A stretch of DNA of 64,000 nt, taken from the NCBI RefSeq assembly GCF_004217095.1, contig NZ_SHKO01000003.1, positions 124,001 to 188,000 of the forward strand, in the 5' to 3' direction. Both the position numbers and the translations under genes were made by a program. Source of the stretch: Advenella incenata. Lineage in GTDB: Bacteria > Pseudomonadota > Gammaproteobacteria > Burkholderiales > Burkholderiaceae_B. Position 1 is the stretch's first letter; every line of letters starts with the position of its first letter. The notes under the pieces are model-generated. The model did not search any database and was not told the DNA's origin. It worked only from the letters and a program-made list of their open reading frames with translations. This document shows positions 1 to 8,002 of this stretch, one piece after another.

Positions 1-720
1 ACACTGCTGGTGGGCTCGCTCAATGAAATCGTGATCGCCAGCCTGGTCAATCCAGCGGTTAAATATAACGGTATTACCGATTTGCAGGCCATTGGCCTGA
101 TCGGCGATCAGCCATTGGTGCTGGCCGCCTCTAAAACGACCGATATCAAGAACACCGCTGATCTGGTCAAGGTAGCCAAGTCGGGAAAATCGGATAGCTA
201 CAGCTTTGGCTCATCCGGGGTAGGAACCTCGTTGCATATGGCAGGTGAAATGGTCAACGCCGAAACCGGAGCCAAGTTTTTGCATGTGCCTTATCGTGGC
301 GTTGCCCCCCTGGTAACAGATCTGACCAGCGGGCGTCTTCCTTTGGGCGTGTTTGCCTTGTCTTCGGCGTTGCCGCAAATACAGTCAGGCCAGATAACGG
401 CCATCGGCGTAACCAGCGCAAAACGTTCCTCTTTTTCCCCCGATATTGCCGCGCTGGCTGAAAACCCCGCCCTCAAGGCCATGGATATCAGTGTCTGGTT
501 TGGCCTGTTCGGCCCCAAAGGCATGCCCGAAGCGGTTGTCACGAAATTGCAGACCAGTCTGCAGCAAGTGCTGGCGGACCCGGCATTTCAAGAGAAATAC
601 CGAACAACCGGCAGCAACGTCATGCGCACACAGCCCAATCTGGCCTCGTTCTTTGAGGCAGAGCACAATAAATTCAAGAAACTTGCCGAAACGGCCCATA
701 TTGCAACGGGGCGGCCATGA
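1..720 (+). CDS. Bug/TctC-family periplasmic receptor, 5' truncated
   Basis: C-terminal 239 residues of a tripartite tricarboxylate transporter (TTT) substrate-binding protein; the frame is open to base 1, so the start and signal peptide lie outside the window. Visible family features are the stretch SSGVGTSLHMAGEMVNAE, the following HVPYRGVAPLVTDLTSGR (a binding-site loop of Bug proteins), and the WFGLFGPKGMPE segment before the C-terminal helix. Full Bug proteins are about 320 residues, so roughly 80 are missing. Known role: binds a carboxylate or amide-type ligand in the periplasm. The ligand cannot be read from sequence. The stop codon overlaps the start of the next gene (ATGA), so the two are translationally coupled and probably serve one pathway. 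Confidence 0.9.
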   Translation, partial: TLLVGSLNEIVIASLVNPAVKYNGITDLQAIGLIGDQPLVLAASKTTDIKNTADLVKVAKSGKSDSYSFGSSGVGTSLHMAGEMVNAETGAKFLHVPYRGVAPLVTDLTSGRLPLGVFALSSALPQIQSGQITAIGVTSAKRSSFSPDIAALAENPALKAMDISVWFGLFGPKGMPEAVVTKLQTSLQQVLADPAFQEKYRTTGSNVMRTQPNLASFFEAEHNKFKKLAETAHIATGRP

Positions 721-1679
721 ATACAACGTTTGAGATTGCGGTACCGGATTTGTCTGCAGAGCGCTTGGGCAATACCGATACACCAGGCGTATGGGCGTTT
801 GATTCGGGCAATGCCGGTCCCACGCTATTGATCACGGCCTTGATTCATGGCAATGAAATTTGCGGCGCCTGGGCGTTAAAGGAACTGCTGGCCGCTGGCC
901 TGCGACCGAAAAAAGGCCGGTTGGTGCTGGCGTTTTGCAATCTGGCTGCATTCGATACGCTGGATGTGGCCGCGCACGATGCCGCCCGTTTTGTTGATGA
1001 AGACATGAACCGTGTCTGGACCAGTGACAAATTGGATCAGCCGGTCACGCAGGAGCGCCGGCGGGCGCTTGAGCTTAGAAAATGGGTCGAGGCGGCAGAC
1101 TGGTTGCTTGATATCCATTCCATGCATGAACCCAGCCCGCCGCTGATGATGACGGGGATGTTGAAACGCAATGTGGATCTGGCAAAACGGCTGGGTGTGC
1201 CCCAACACGTGATCATGGATGTGGGGCACAAGGACGGCACACGCATGCGTGACTTCGCTCAATTTGGCGATCCGCAATCGCAGGCGCTGGCGTTGCTGAT
1301 CGAATGCGGGTATCACGGCGCTCCGTCTTCGGTGGACACGGCGCGAAACGTGGTGGCACATTTCCTGATTGAGTCAGGTATCGTTCAGGCGGACGACCTG
1401 CCAGGCCACTGGACGCTCGCGCAACAAGGGCCGCAAACGGTGTTGCAGGTAACTGCGCCGGTCGTGGCGACGTCAGAATCATTGTCTTTTGCCGAGCCAT
1501 ATCAGGGAATGGAGTGTATTGCGCATGCAGGCACGCAGATCGGCAAGGATAACGACAAGCCTATTGTCACACCTTATGACAATTGTGTTTTGGTTATGCC
1601 TTCTCTGCGTCAGTTGAAGGTGGGGGTGACTGTGGTGCGATTTGCGCATGAACTGCAGGCTGTCCCGTCACTGGTATAG
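717..1679 (+). CDS. Succinylglutamate desuccinylase/aspartoacylase-family hydrolase
   Basis: 320-residue zinc-dependent hydrolase of the M14-like AstE/AspA family. Zinc and substrate motifs are visible: HGNE near residue 44 (first His and Glu ligands), DEDMNR near 98 (the family's D-x-N-R substrate-binding signature) and DIHS near 135 (third zinc ligand His). Members cleave N-acyl amino acids or related amides. The start ATG overlaps the stop of the preceding receptor gene, so the pair probably imports and hydrolyses one compound, perhaps an N-acyl amino acid; that substrate is inferred from family and context only. A perfect 8-bp stem follows the stop, between this gene and the convergent lyase-like gene. 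Confidence 0.88.
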   Translation: MNTTFEIAVPDLSAERLGNTDTPGVWAFDSGNAGPTLLITALIHGNEICGAWALKELLAAGLRPKKGRLVLAFCNLAAFDTLDVAAHDAARFVDEDMNRVWTSDKLDQPVTQERRRALELRKWVEAADWLLDIHSMHEPSPPLMMTGMLKRNVDLAKRLGVPQHVIMDVGHKDGTRMRDFAQFGDPQSQALALLIECGYHGAPSSVDTARNVVAHFLIESGIVQADDLPGHWTLAQQGPQTVLQVTAPVVATSESLSFAEPYQGMECIAHAGTQIGKDNDKPIVTPYDNCVLVMPSLRQLKVGVTVVRFAHELQAVPSLV

Positions 1680-1697
1680 ACCGACCGGTGCAGGCAA

Positions 1698-1737
1698 GGG
1701 TAGCGCATGCCGATGCTGCTGCAATAGCACGCTACCC
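1698..1737. terminator. Hairpin between convergent genes
   Basis: Perfect 8-bp arms GGGTAGCG (1698-1705) and CGCTACCC (1730-1737) lie between two convergent stop codons. No T-run follows on either strand, so it is at best a weak or bidirectional terminator. Confidence 0.35.
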
Positions 1738-1805
1738 GAAATCGTTATTGATATGCAAGGCAGGCGTATGGGCTTTGCCGGCGTATGCATTGTGCCGTTA
1801 TCGTG

Positions 1806-2642
1806 CTAGTCGGATTGACGCGCAAACTGGCGATCCAGTTGCGCGCCGCCAATAATTCCGTCAAAGCCGTCGAACCTGCCTTCCTGTGCGATCTGCTGTG
1901 CGACCCGCAGAAAACTGTCCATGGCCACGCGCGCCAGCGCGCCGCCTACGCTGATCCGACGCACGCCGAGTGTCTCAAGCTCGGCGACTGTCATGCCCAT
2001 CGCGCTACCGCATAACATATTGACGGGGCAGCCATTAGCGGCCTTGACTACGGCGCTGATCTGCTCCACGGTTTTTATGCCGGGGGCATAGATGCAGTCT
2101 GCTCCGGCCTCTACGAACGCTGCAATGCGCCGGGTGGTTTGCTCAAGATCGGGTGCGCCACGTATAAAACCTTCGGTCCGGGCCGTGAGCAGCACCCGCT
2201 CTCCTGTGTGGTCTATGGCTGCGCGCGCCGCGCTGATGCGCGAGACTGCCACGTTAAATTCATACAAACCATCCGCGCCACCTTGTGGTGCGTCTTCAAT
2301 GGACAGCCCTGCCACGCCGGTCGCAACACACTTGATAATGTTTTGCTGCATCTGCTCTATATCATCGGCATAGCCATTTTCGAAATCGGCATTCAGCGGA
2401 ATATTTACTGCAGCAGCCAACTCACTTAGGTGGGCCAGAACCATCTCCAGCGGCTGTGTTCCGTCGGGCATGCCATTGGCGTAGGCATGTCCGGAACTGG
2501 TCGATGCCAGTGCGGCAAAACCCATCTGCTCCAGGCACCTTGCGGTACCGATATTCCAGGGATTCGGGATGGTGAAGCAGCCGGTCTGATGCAATTGAAA
2601 AAAAGCTTCACGCTTCTGGATGGTTGTGCGCACTGTGGTCAT
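1806..2642 (-). CDS. Isocitrate lyase/PEP mutase-family protein
   Basis: 278 residues, the usual size of the short isocitrate lyase/phosphoenolpyruvate mutase family (oxaloacetate decarboxylases, 2-methylisocitrate lyases, phosphonopyruvate-type enzymes). Seen: FTIPNPWN near the N-terminus, substrate-loop ALASTSSGHAYANGMPDG, the acidic metal site DFENGYADD, SIEDAPQGG, and LTARTEGFI. The KKCGH active-site loop of true isocitrate lyase is not present, so cleavage of isocitrate is unlikely. Family knowledge says it acts on a 2- to 4-carbon carboxylate C-C or C-P bond with Mg2+; the exact reaction is unknown. It is divergent from the GntR regulator, which may control it. Confidence 0.85.
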   Translation of the reverse strand: MTTVRTTIQKREAFFQLHQTGCFTIPNPWNIGTARCLEQMGFAALASTSSGHAYANGMPDGTQPLEMVLAHLSELAAAVNIPLNADFENGYADDIEQMQQNIIKCVATGVAGLSIEDAPQGGADGLYEFNVAVSRISAARAAIDHTGERVLLTARTEGFIRGAPDLEQTTRRIAAFVEAGADCIYAPGIKTVEQISAVVKAANGCPVNMLCGSAMGMTVAELETLGVRRISVGGALARVAMDSFLRVAQQIAQEGRFDGFDGIIGGAQLDRQFARQSD

Positions 2643-2800
2643 TGGACACCTGTTTTACTGTTCTATAGCGAAGAATACTGGCTCTTGGCAAATATTAGCA
2701 CGCTGCGATGGCTGGGGCGGGCACCCTTATCGTGTGGTTGCTGATGCCATCACGGCTGTTATATCAACAGTAGATATTAGGGAAATCCCCTGGTTTGATT

Positions 2801-2828
2801 TTCGTATAATCGTATACAATTATACGAA
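2801..2828. promoter_or_regulatory. 28-bp palindromic operator of GntR gene
   Basis: Perfect 10-bp arms TTCGTATAAT and ATTATACGAA flank CGTATACA, whose core GTATAC is itself a palindrome; 26 of 28 positions are symmetric. It ends 15 bases before the ATG of the GntR gene, just upstream of the GAGGG ribosome site, so a bound repressor would block the start region. GTATAC-type cores are common in FCD-domain GntR operators. Autoregulation, and perhaps control of the divergent lyase-like gene, is inferred. Confidence 0.6.
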
Positions 2829-2843
2829 CTTGAGGGAATAGAT

Positions 2844-3542
2844 ATGGATTGGTTAAATGGGCAGGTCGGACAGGAAACGTTCGAAGGAATCAAGAACACT
2901 TCACTGGGCAAGCTGGTGCGCGACTATCTGCTTAATCAGATCATGTCGGGAACGTTAACGCCGGGTCAGGCTTTGCGCGAACCGGAGTTGGTAGAGCAAA
3001 TGAAAGTATCCCGTGTGCCGGTGCGCGAAGCGTTGCGGGAACTGGAAAGCATGGGGCTGGTGGTTTCGCGCAAGCACTCGGGTGTCTACATCCGGGAATT
3101 GTCCGAGGAAGAGGTGCACGATTTGTACCAGTTCCGGGCGCTGATGGACAATCATGCCGGCCAGATGGTCGCGCAATTGACGCCCGAGCGACGCATGGCT
3201 CTGGTTGCTTTACTGGATATCTGCGTGGCGCAAATGGACCAGGCCAATCTGGAAAATAATGTGCAAGCGTATTACAACGCCAACTTGCACTTTCACTGGC
3301 ACTTCATCGAATTTGCCGGCAATCGTGAAATTGCCAAAAGCTATCGCGAAGTGATCCAGAAACTGCATCTTGCCCGGGTCAAGAATCTGTCTACGCCGGA
3401 TCATCGCCACAAATCCAATGCCGAGCATAAGGAAATTGTGCAGGCGCTGCGTGATGCCGACAATATTGGCGGCGCGCTGCATTGCGCCGAACTACTGTCG
3501 CATCATGTTGTCAAGGCACACAAGCGCCTTGCCGACATGTGA
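2844..3542 (+). CDS. GntR-family (FCD domain) transcription regulator
   Basis: 232-residue regulator. The N-terminal winged helix covers about residues 15-85 and contains the family signature LREPELVEQMKVSRVPVREA followed by the wing LVVSRKHSGVYIREL. The C-terminal all-helical FCD ligand-binding domain (about 95-225) has the metal/ligand histidines expected in H-x3-H style, including LHFHWHFIEF and the late AELLSHHV. ATG at 2844 has GAGGG 7 bases upstream. A strong palindrome sits immediately upstream. It is followed after 125 bases by a Bug receptor, PrpD-like and dehydrogenase genes on the same strand, so it probably controls this catabolic cluster in response to a carboxylate. Confidence 0.92.
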   Translation: MDWLNGQVGQETFEGIKNTSLGKLVRDYLLNQIMSGTLTPGQALREPELVEQMKVSRVPVREALRELESMGLVVSRKHSGVYIRELSEEEVHDLYQFRALMDNHAGQMVAQLTPERRMALVALLDICVAQMDQANLENNVQAYYNANLHFHWHFIEFAGNREIAKSYREVIQKLHLARVKNLSTPDHRHKSNAEHKEIVQALRDADNIGGALHCAELLSHHVVKAHKRLADM

Positions 3543-3667
3543 GCTCCACTGCGACGGTCCATATTTTTCCGAGGTTACTAATCAGACATTGAATATTGCG
3601 CTTTGCTGCCGGCACAGACCGGCATTTCACAACTAACACATCCGAAATATATCGGAGGAGACAAATC

Positions 3668-4645
3668 ATGGATCGTCGTTCATTCCTGCTCAGTATGGGA
3701 GCAGGCGCCATTGCTTTACCTTCAATTTCCGTGGGACAGGACAAATATCCCGCCAAACCCATCAGTTATATCGTTCCGGTCGCAGCCGGTGGTGGGAGTG
3801 ACTATGTCGCCCGCGCCACCACAAGCGAATGGGGCAAAGGGCTGGGCAACGTCACCTTCGTGGTTGAAAATCTTGGCGGAGGCGGCGGGGTGATTGCGTG
3901 CCAGCGTACGGCGCGCGCCCCGGCAGATGGCTATACCCTGATGCAGGGGTATGTTGCAACGCTGGGCACCGGCCCCGCGACGAGAAAAGTATCCTATGAC
4001 CCGCTCAAGGATTTTACGCCAGTGGGCATGATCGGCGGCACACCTAATGTACTGGTCGTGGATGCCAAGCTGCCCATTACCACGTTCGCCGAATTCGTAG
4101 ATTATTTCAAACGAAATAACACGAGCAATTACGGTTCTGCAGGTGCCGGCTCACTGACTCACCTGCTGATGGAGTTGCTCAAGCAGGATACCGGCCTGCA
4201 AACCCAGCATATCGCCTACAAGGGCATTGCGCCCGCCTTTCAGGACCTGGTTGGTGCGCGCACGCAAGCGATGTTTCCCGGGCTGGCCGCGGCTGTTCCC
4301 CATCTGCTTTCAAAAACCGTTCGCGCGATTGCGCTGACGGGCAACAAACGTAATGTGCGATTTCCGGATATTCCCACGTTCGAGGAGCTGGGCGTCAAGG
4401 GGTTTGATGACGTGCTTCAGTGGTATGGCGTGTCGGGCCCCAGGGGAATGAAAGACGATGTTGTCAAAATACTGAACGATTCGCTTAATGCTGTTTTGAT
4501 CAAGCCCGAGCTGGAAAAGCGTCTGCAGATCGAAGCCATTTTGCCGATGCCGATGAGCCCGCAGGAATTTGGACACTATGTTCAGAAAGATCTTGAACGC
4601 TGGAAGAAAGTAGCGCAGGACCAGAATATACGGCTGGATGCATGA
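3668..4645 (+). CDS. Bug/TctC-family periplasmic receptor
   Basis: 325 residues from the ATG at 3668, chosen because GGAGGAG lies 6 bases upstream; an in-frame extension to 3596 lacks such a site. The N-terminus MDRRSFLLSMGAGAIALPS is a signal peptide with twin arginines, possibly Tat-dependent. The mature part shows Bug features: YPAKPISYIVPVAAGGGSDYVAR, VENLGGGGGVIACQRTARAPADGYT, and the binding loop QHIAYKGIAPAFQDLVGARTQ. Family role: high-affinity periplasmic capture of a carboxylate. The co-oriented PrpD-like and hydroxyacid dehydrogenase genes suggest a hydroxy- or tricarboxylate ligand (inference). Confidence 0.93.
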   Translation: MDRRSFLLSMGAGAIALPSISVGQDKYPAKPISYIVPVAAGGGSDYVARATTSEWGKGLGNVTFVVENLGGGGGVIACQRTARAPADGYTLMQGYVATLGTGPATRKVSYDPLKDFTPVGMIGGTPNVLVVDAKLPITTFAEFVDYFKRNNTSNYGSAGAGSLTHLLMELLKQDTGLQTQHIAYKGIAPAFQDLVGARTQAMFPGLAAAVPHLLSKTVRAIALTGNKRNVRFPDIPTFEELGVKGFDDVLQWYGVSGPRGMKDDVVKILNDSLNAVLIKPELEKRLQIEAILPMPMSPQEFGHYVQKDLERWKKVAQDQNIRLDA

Positions 4646-4666
4646 GCCTGGTGCGCACTCCAGGCT
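4645..4666 (+). terminator. Weak terminator/attenuator after receptor gene
   Basis: Perfect 7-bp stem AGCCTGG/CCAGGCT starts at the last base of the receptor stop codon and is followed by AATTTCTTTT. It could partially terminate or protect the mRNA 3' end so that the receptor is made in excess over downstream enzymes. Confidence 0.45.
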
Positions 4667-4709
4667 AATTTCTTTTGTAATAATTTAATTGAACTTTATC
4701 AGGACTATC

Positions 4710-6077
4710 ATGGCTGTAAACACCAAGGTTGAAGCAGATCAGAACGCACCGGCGGTAACCCGCATTCTTGCGGAGTTTGTCGCTACCCATCCATCAAAAG
4801 GCTGGAGCGATGCAGTGGAGCATGAGGCTCATCGCACATTTCTAAACTGGCTTGGATGCGCGGTGGGTGCTTCGCAACACGAGGCTGTTCAGGCCGCGCT
4901 GCGTGCCGTACAAGTGCTCGAGCCGGCCACTCAGGCCATGATCGCAGGTCGTCAGGAACGGGTGGATATTGCCAATGCCGCCCTCATCAATGGGATTTCA
5001 TCGCATCTTTTTGATTTTGACGACACGCATCTTAAAACGATTATTCATCCTGCCGGGCCGGTCTGCTCGGCGGTGCTGGCGCTGGCAGAGCTGAGCGGCG
5101 CAAGTGGTCGCCAGCTTATCGATGCCGTTGTACTGGGTATCGATGTTGCATGTCGCATTGGCAACACCATTTATCCTCATCACTATGACAGGGGTTGGCA
5201 TATTACCGGGTCTACCGGCTCCCTTGGTGCTGCCGCAGCTTGCGCACGGCTGCTTGGCCTGGACACAGACAAGACGACAATGGCATTGGGTATTGCAGCT
5301 TCGCAACCGGTTGGGCTGCGCGAGCAATTCGGCACCATGACCAAGCCCTTTCACCCTGGTGGTGCTGCACGGGCGGGCTTAATGTCGGCCTTGCTGGCGC
5401 GTGAGGGATTTACAGCCAGCCCGCGTGCGATTGAAGCACCCAGGGGCTTTGCGCAGGTGGTATCGACAAAGTTCGACTGGAATGAAATTACCGATGAACT
5501 TGGTCAGCGTTTTGAAATTTCCTTCAATGCATATAAGCCCTTTGCCTGCGGTATCGTGATTCATCCCAGCATTGATGCATGCGTGCAGCTCAGAGGGCAG
5601 GGTGTGACTGCAGATAATCTGGTGCGCCTGGACTTGCGGGTTCATTCACTGGTGCTTGAACTGACTGGGAAAAAAGAGCCGGCAGATGGTCTGCAGGGCA
5701 AGTTCAGTGTTTATCACGGTTGTGCCGCCGGTCTGATTTTCGGCAGGGCGTCCGAAGAGGAGTATGACGACGCGATTGTCAATCGGGAAGACGTTGTGGC
5801 AACACGTCGCAAAGTCGTTGCCATTGTGGACGACACGATTGATGAAGCGGCGGTCGAAGCCACGGCCACACTCAAGGATGGCAAGAGCGTGCACATACGC
5901 GTGGACCATGCCATTGGATCGCTGCAGCGTCCAATGACCGATGAGGATCTGATGGCCAAGTTTACGGCCATGTCCGTTCCGGTTCTTGGGGCAAAAAAAA
6001 CCCGCAGTCTGATACAGCAGTGCTGGAGTCTGTCTGATGCAGGCGACGTGCGTGCGCTCGTCGCGCAGGCAAGCTGA
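4710..6077 (+). CDS. MmgE/PrpD-family protein
   Basis: 455 residues from ATG 4710 (AGGA 5 bases upstream; an earlier TTG at 4689 is less likely). Belongs to the MmgE/PrpD fold of 2-methylcitrate dehydratase and cis-aconitate decarboxylase. Seen: FLNWLGCAVG near residue 40, NAALINGISSHLFDFDDTH around 90-110 (the conserved DFDDTH core), HITGSTGSLGAAAACARLLGL near 165, and a TKPFHPGGAARAGLMSALLA stretch near 215. The family dehydrates or decarboxylates tri- or dicarboxylic hydroxyacids. No prpB/prpC genes are adjacent, so methylcitrate cycling is not supported; a role in degrading the ligand of the preceding receptor is inferred. Confidence 0.9.
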   Translation: MAVNTKVEADQNAPAVTRILAEFVATHPSKGWSDAVEHEAHRTFLNWLGCAVGASQHEAVQAALRAVQVLEPATQAMIAGRQERVDIANAALINGISSHLFDFDDTHLKTIIHPAGPVCSAVLALAELSGASGRQLIDAVVLGIDVACRIGNTIYPHHYDRGWHITGSTGSLGAAAACARLLGLDTDKTTMALGIAASQPVGLREQFGTMTKPFHPGGAARAGLMSALLAREGFTASPRAIEAPRGFAQVVSTKFDWNEITDELGQRFEISFNAYKPFACGIVIHPSIDACVQLRGQGVTADNLVRLDLRVHSLVLELTGKKEPADGLQGKFSVYHGCAAGLIFGRASEEEYDDAIVNREDVVATRRKVVAIVDDTIDEAAVEATATLKDGKSVHIRVDHAIGSLQRPMTDEDLMAKFTAMSVPVLGAKKTRSLIQQCWSLSDAGDVRALVAQAS

Positions 6078-6089
6078 GCAGGTTCGGGT

Positions 6090-7058
6090 ATGAATAGCAA
6101 ACCGACTATTGTTGTTTTGGATGACTGGGAAAATGTCTTGCGCGACCGCGTAGACTGGCGGGCAATACGGTCGCAGGCAAACGTGATCATTCACAATACA
6201 AGTCTACGCAGATACGACTTGCCTGCTGCGCTCGCATCGGCCCAGGTGCTTGTTGTATTCCGCGACCGAACGCCAGTTGACGCCGATTTGATTGCCCGGC
6301 TGCCTGGTTTGCAACGAATCATTAGCACCGGCGCGCGCAATCGCACCCTGGATACCGAGGCCGCAAAGCAGGCCGGTATATCTGTCGGTCATACCGCATG
6401 GGGGCCGTCCAAGGCCAGCACGTGCGAACATACCTGGGCGCTGATTCTGGCTGCGGTCAAGCGTGTGCCTCAATCGGCATTGTCTGCGTCAAACAGCCGC
6501 TGGCGCAATCCTGATGTCAGCGCCTTTATGCCGCCTGTCATGGAAGGTAAGCGGCTTGGGCTGATCGGTTTGGGTCAGATTGGCCAGCGTGTAGCGGCCA
6601 TCGGCAAAGTGTTTGGTATGCAGGTTGTGTCGTGGAGCCCGAACATGACTGCAGAACGCGCCGCTGAACATGGCGTACAGGCAGTGTCGTTGCAAGAGCT
6701 GCTCGAAACGTCGCTGGTGGTCAGCCTGCACCTGGTGCCATCGGAGCCGACGCGTCACTTGCTGAACGCTGAGCGCCTTGGCTGGATGCACGCTGGTGCG
6801 ATCCTGGTCAATACCTCGCGCGCCGAACTCATTGATACGGACGCGCTGGTGCATGCTTTGCAGCACAAACGTATTGCCTATTGTGCTCTGGATGTATTTG
6901 ACCATGAGCCGCTGGCGCCCGACCATCCATTATTGAGCATGCCCAACATGTTATTGACACCGCATGTCGGTTTCTTGTGTGATGAAGTCGTCCACAATTT
7001 TGCAGTGGGTGTACAACAACAGTTGGAAGCCCATCTATTGCAACAGGGCAATGCATAA
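6090..7058 (+). CDS. D-2-hydroxyacid dehydrogenase family protein
   Basis: 322 residues. NAD-binding Rossmann motif GLGQIGQRVAAIG lies near residue 157. Catalytic triad of the D-isomer-specific dehydrogenases is intact: Arg in NTSRAELID near 238, Glu in DVFDHEPLA near 267, and His in LTPHVGFL near 291. The reaction is reversible NAD(P)H-dependent reduction of a 2-oxoacid. The gene begins 12 bases after the PrpD-like stop and is almost certainly in the same operon. The substrate specificity is not readable. It ends the first catabolic cluster, facing the methyltransferase-like gene. Confidence 0.92.
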   Translation: MNSKPTIVVLDDWENVLRDRVDWRAIRSQANVIIHNTSLRRYDLPAALASAQVLVVFRDRTPVDADLIARLPGLQRIISTGARNRTLDTEAAKQAGISVGHTAWGPSKASTCEHTWALILAAVKRVPQSALSASNSRWRNPDVSAFMPPVMEGKRLGLIGLGQIGQRVAAIGKVFGMQVVSWSPNMTAERAAEHGVQAVSLQELLETSLVVSLHLVPSEPTRHLLNAERLGWMHAGAILVNTSRAELIDTDALVHALQHKRIAYCALDVFDHEPLAPDHPLLSMPNMLLTPHVGFLCDEVVHNFAVGVQQQLEAHLLQQGNA

Positions 7059-7131
7059 CCGGCTTTGATCAGGAAGCGACCTGCACTGCATGCCGGGCAG
7101 GTGCAGGCTGCTGGGTTCGGCAAGTCGCCTC

Positions 7132-7980
7132 TTACTGCATGGATACCAGGCGCGCTGTCCAGTCAGATTTGCCGTTTATCGTTCCGCGCATTTGTTTATT
7201 CTCAACTTTGCCAGAGTAGGTCTGACCATCGACTGAAAAGGTAATATTCGCCCCGTTCAGGCGAGCATTGCTGATGCGTCGTTGGTTGGCGCCGTCGCTC
7301 AGCGTTCCGTCCAGCATCTGGAATGTTTGCTTCAATTCAAGCTCGCGCTCGCCTATTTTCCAGGTGCCGGCAACCTTGGCCGGAACGATCCATTTGTAGG
7401 CATGGCAGTAATTGGTGCAGTTCTCTTTGACTTCGACTGTTTCGTCAGGCTCCCATGCCTCCATTGCAAATGAATTGGAAACCACCCGCGTGCCGGGTTT
7501 CATGTCCAGCAGGGTCGGACGCAAGCGCAGATTCAGGCTGGGTAACAGGAAAAGGGTGACGACAGAGGCATCTGAAAAATCCGATTCGAAGATATCTGCC
7601 TGTTCGAAGGTCGCACGCTGTGTTACGCCTTCGGCTTGTGCCGCCTGTTTTGATATGGCAACCAGGTCCGGGTTGAACTCGATTCCGCGCGAGACCGCGC
7701 CGCGCTTGGCCGCGGTGATAACCAGCCGGCCATCGCCCGAGCCCAGATCAACCAGCCGGTCATCAGCAGTCAACTGGGCCATTTGCAGCATGCGGTCCAC
7801 CAGCGCCTGTGATGTCGGCACCCATACGACGTCCTTGCCCTGTTGCCCGACAGATGGCGTGTATTTTTCAGAGGCCGCGTTTTGGTCGGAGGTAGTGGGC
7901 GCGGTTTGTGCCGCAAGAGGTGTGCTCACCATCATGGTGAATAGTATCGCAGCGACCAGGGGTTTTGCAGGCATAGTCAT
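7132..7980 (-). CDS. Exported SAM-dependent methyltransferase-like protein
   Basis: 282 residues. The N-terminus has a clear Sec signal peptide (MPAKPLVAAILFTMMVSTPLAAQ). The mature half carries a class I methyltransferase core: LVDLGSGDGRLVITAAKRG (motif I, about 98-112) and GIEFNPDLV (acidic end of beta-2). The C-terminal third (about 195-280) is a beta-rich segment with no family I recognise. An AdoMet enzyme predicted to be exported is odd because AdoMet is not known to be plentiful in the periplasm; either the signal is a membrane anchor or the fold has another role. The gene lies 22 bases after the permease gene on the same strand, probably co-transcribed. Confidence 0.75.
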   Translation of the reverse strand: MTMPAKPLVAAILFTMMVSTPLAAQTAPTTSDQNAASEKYTPSVGQQGKDVVWVPTSQALVDRMLQMAQLTADDRLVDLGSGDGRLVITAAKRGAVSRGIEFNPDLVAISKQAAQAEGVTQRATFEQADIFESDFSDASVVTLFLLPSLNLRLRPTLLDMKPGTRVVSNSFAMEAWEPDETVEVKENCTNYCHAYKWIVPAKVAGTWKIGERELELKQTFQMLDGTLSDGANQRRISNARLNGANITFSVDGQTYSGKVENKQMRGTINGKSDWTARLVSMQ

Positions 7981-8002
7981 CGATTCTCTCCTGTTGATGT
8001 GT

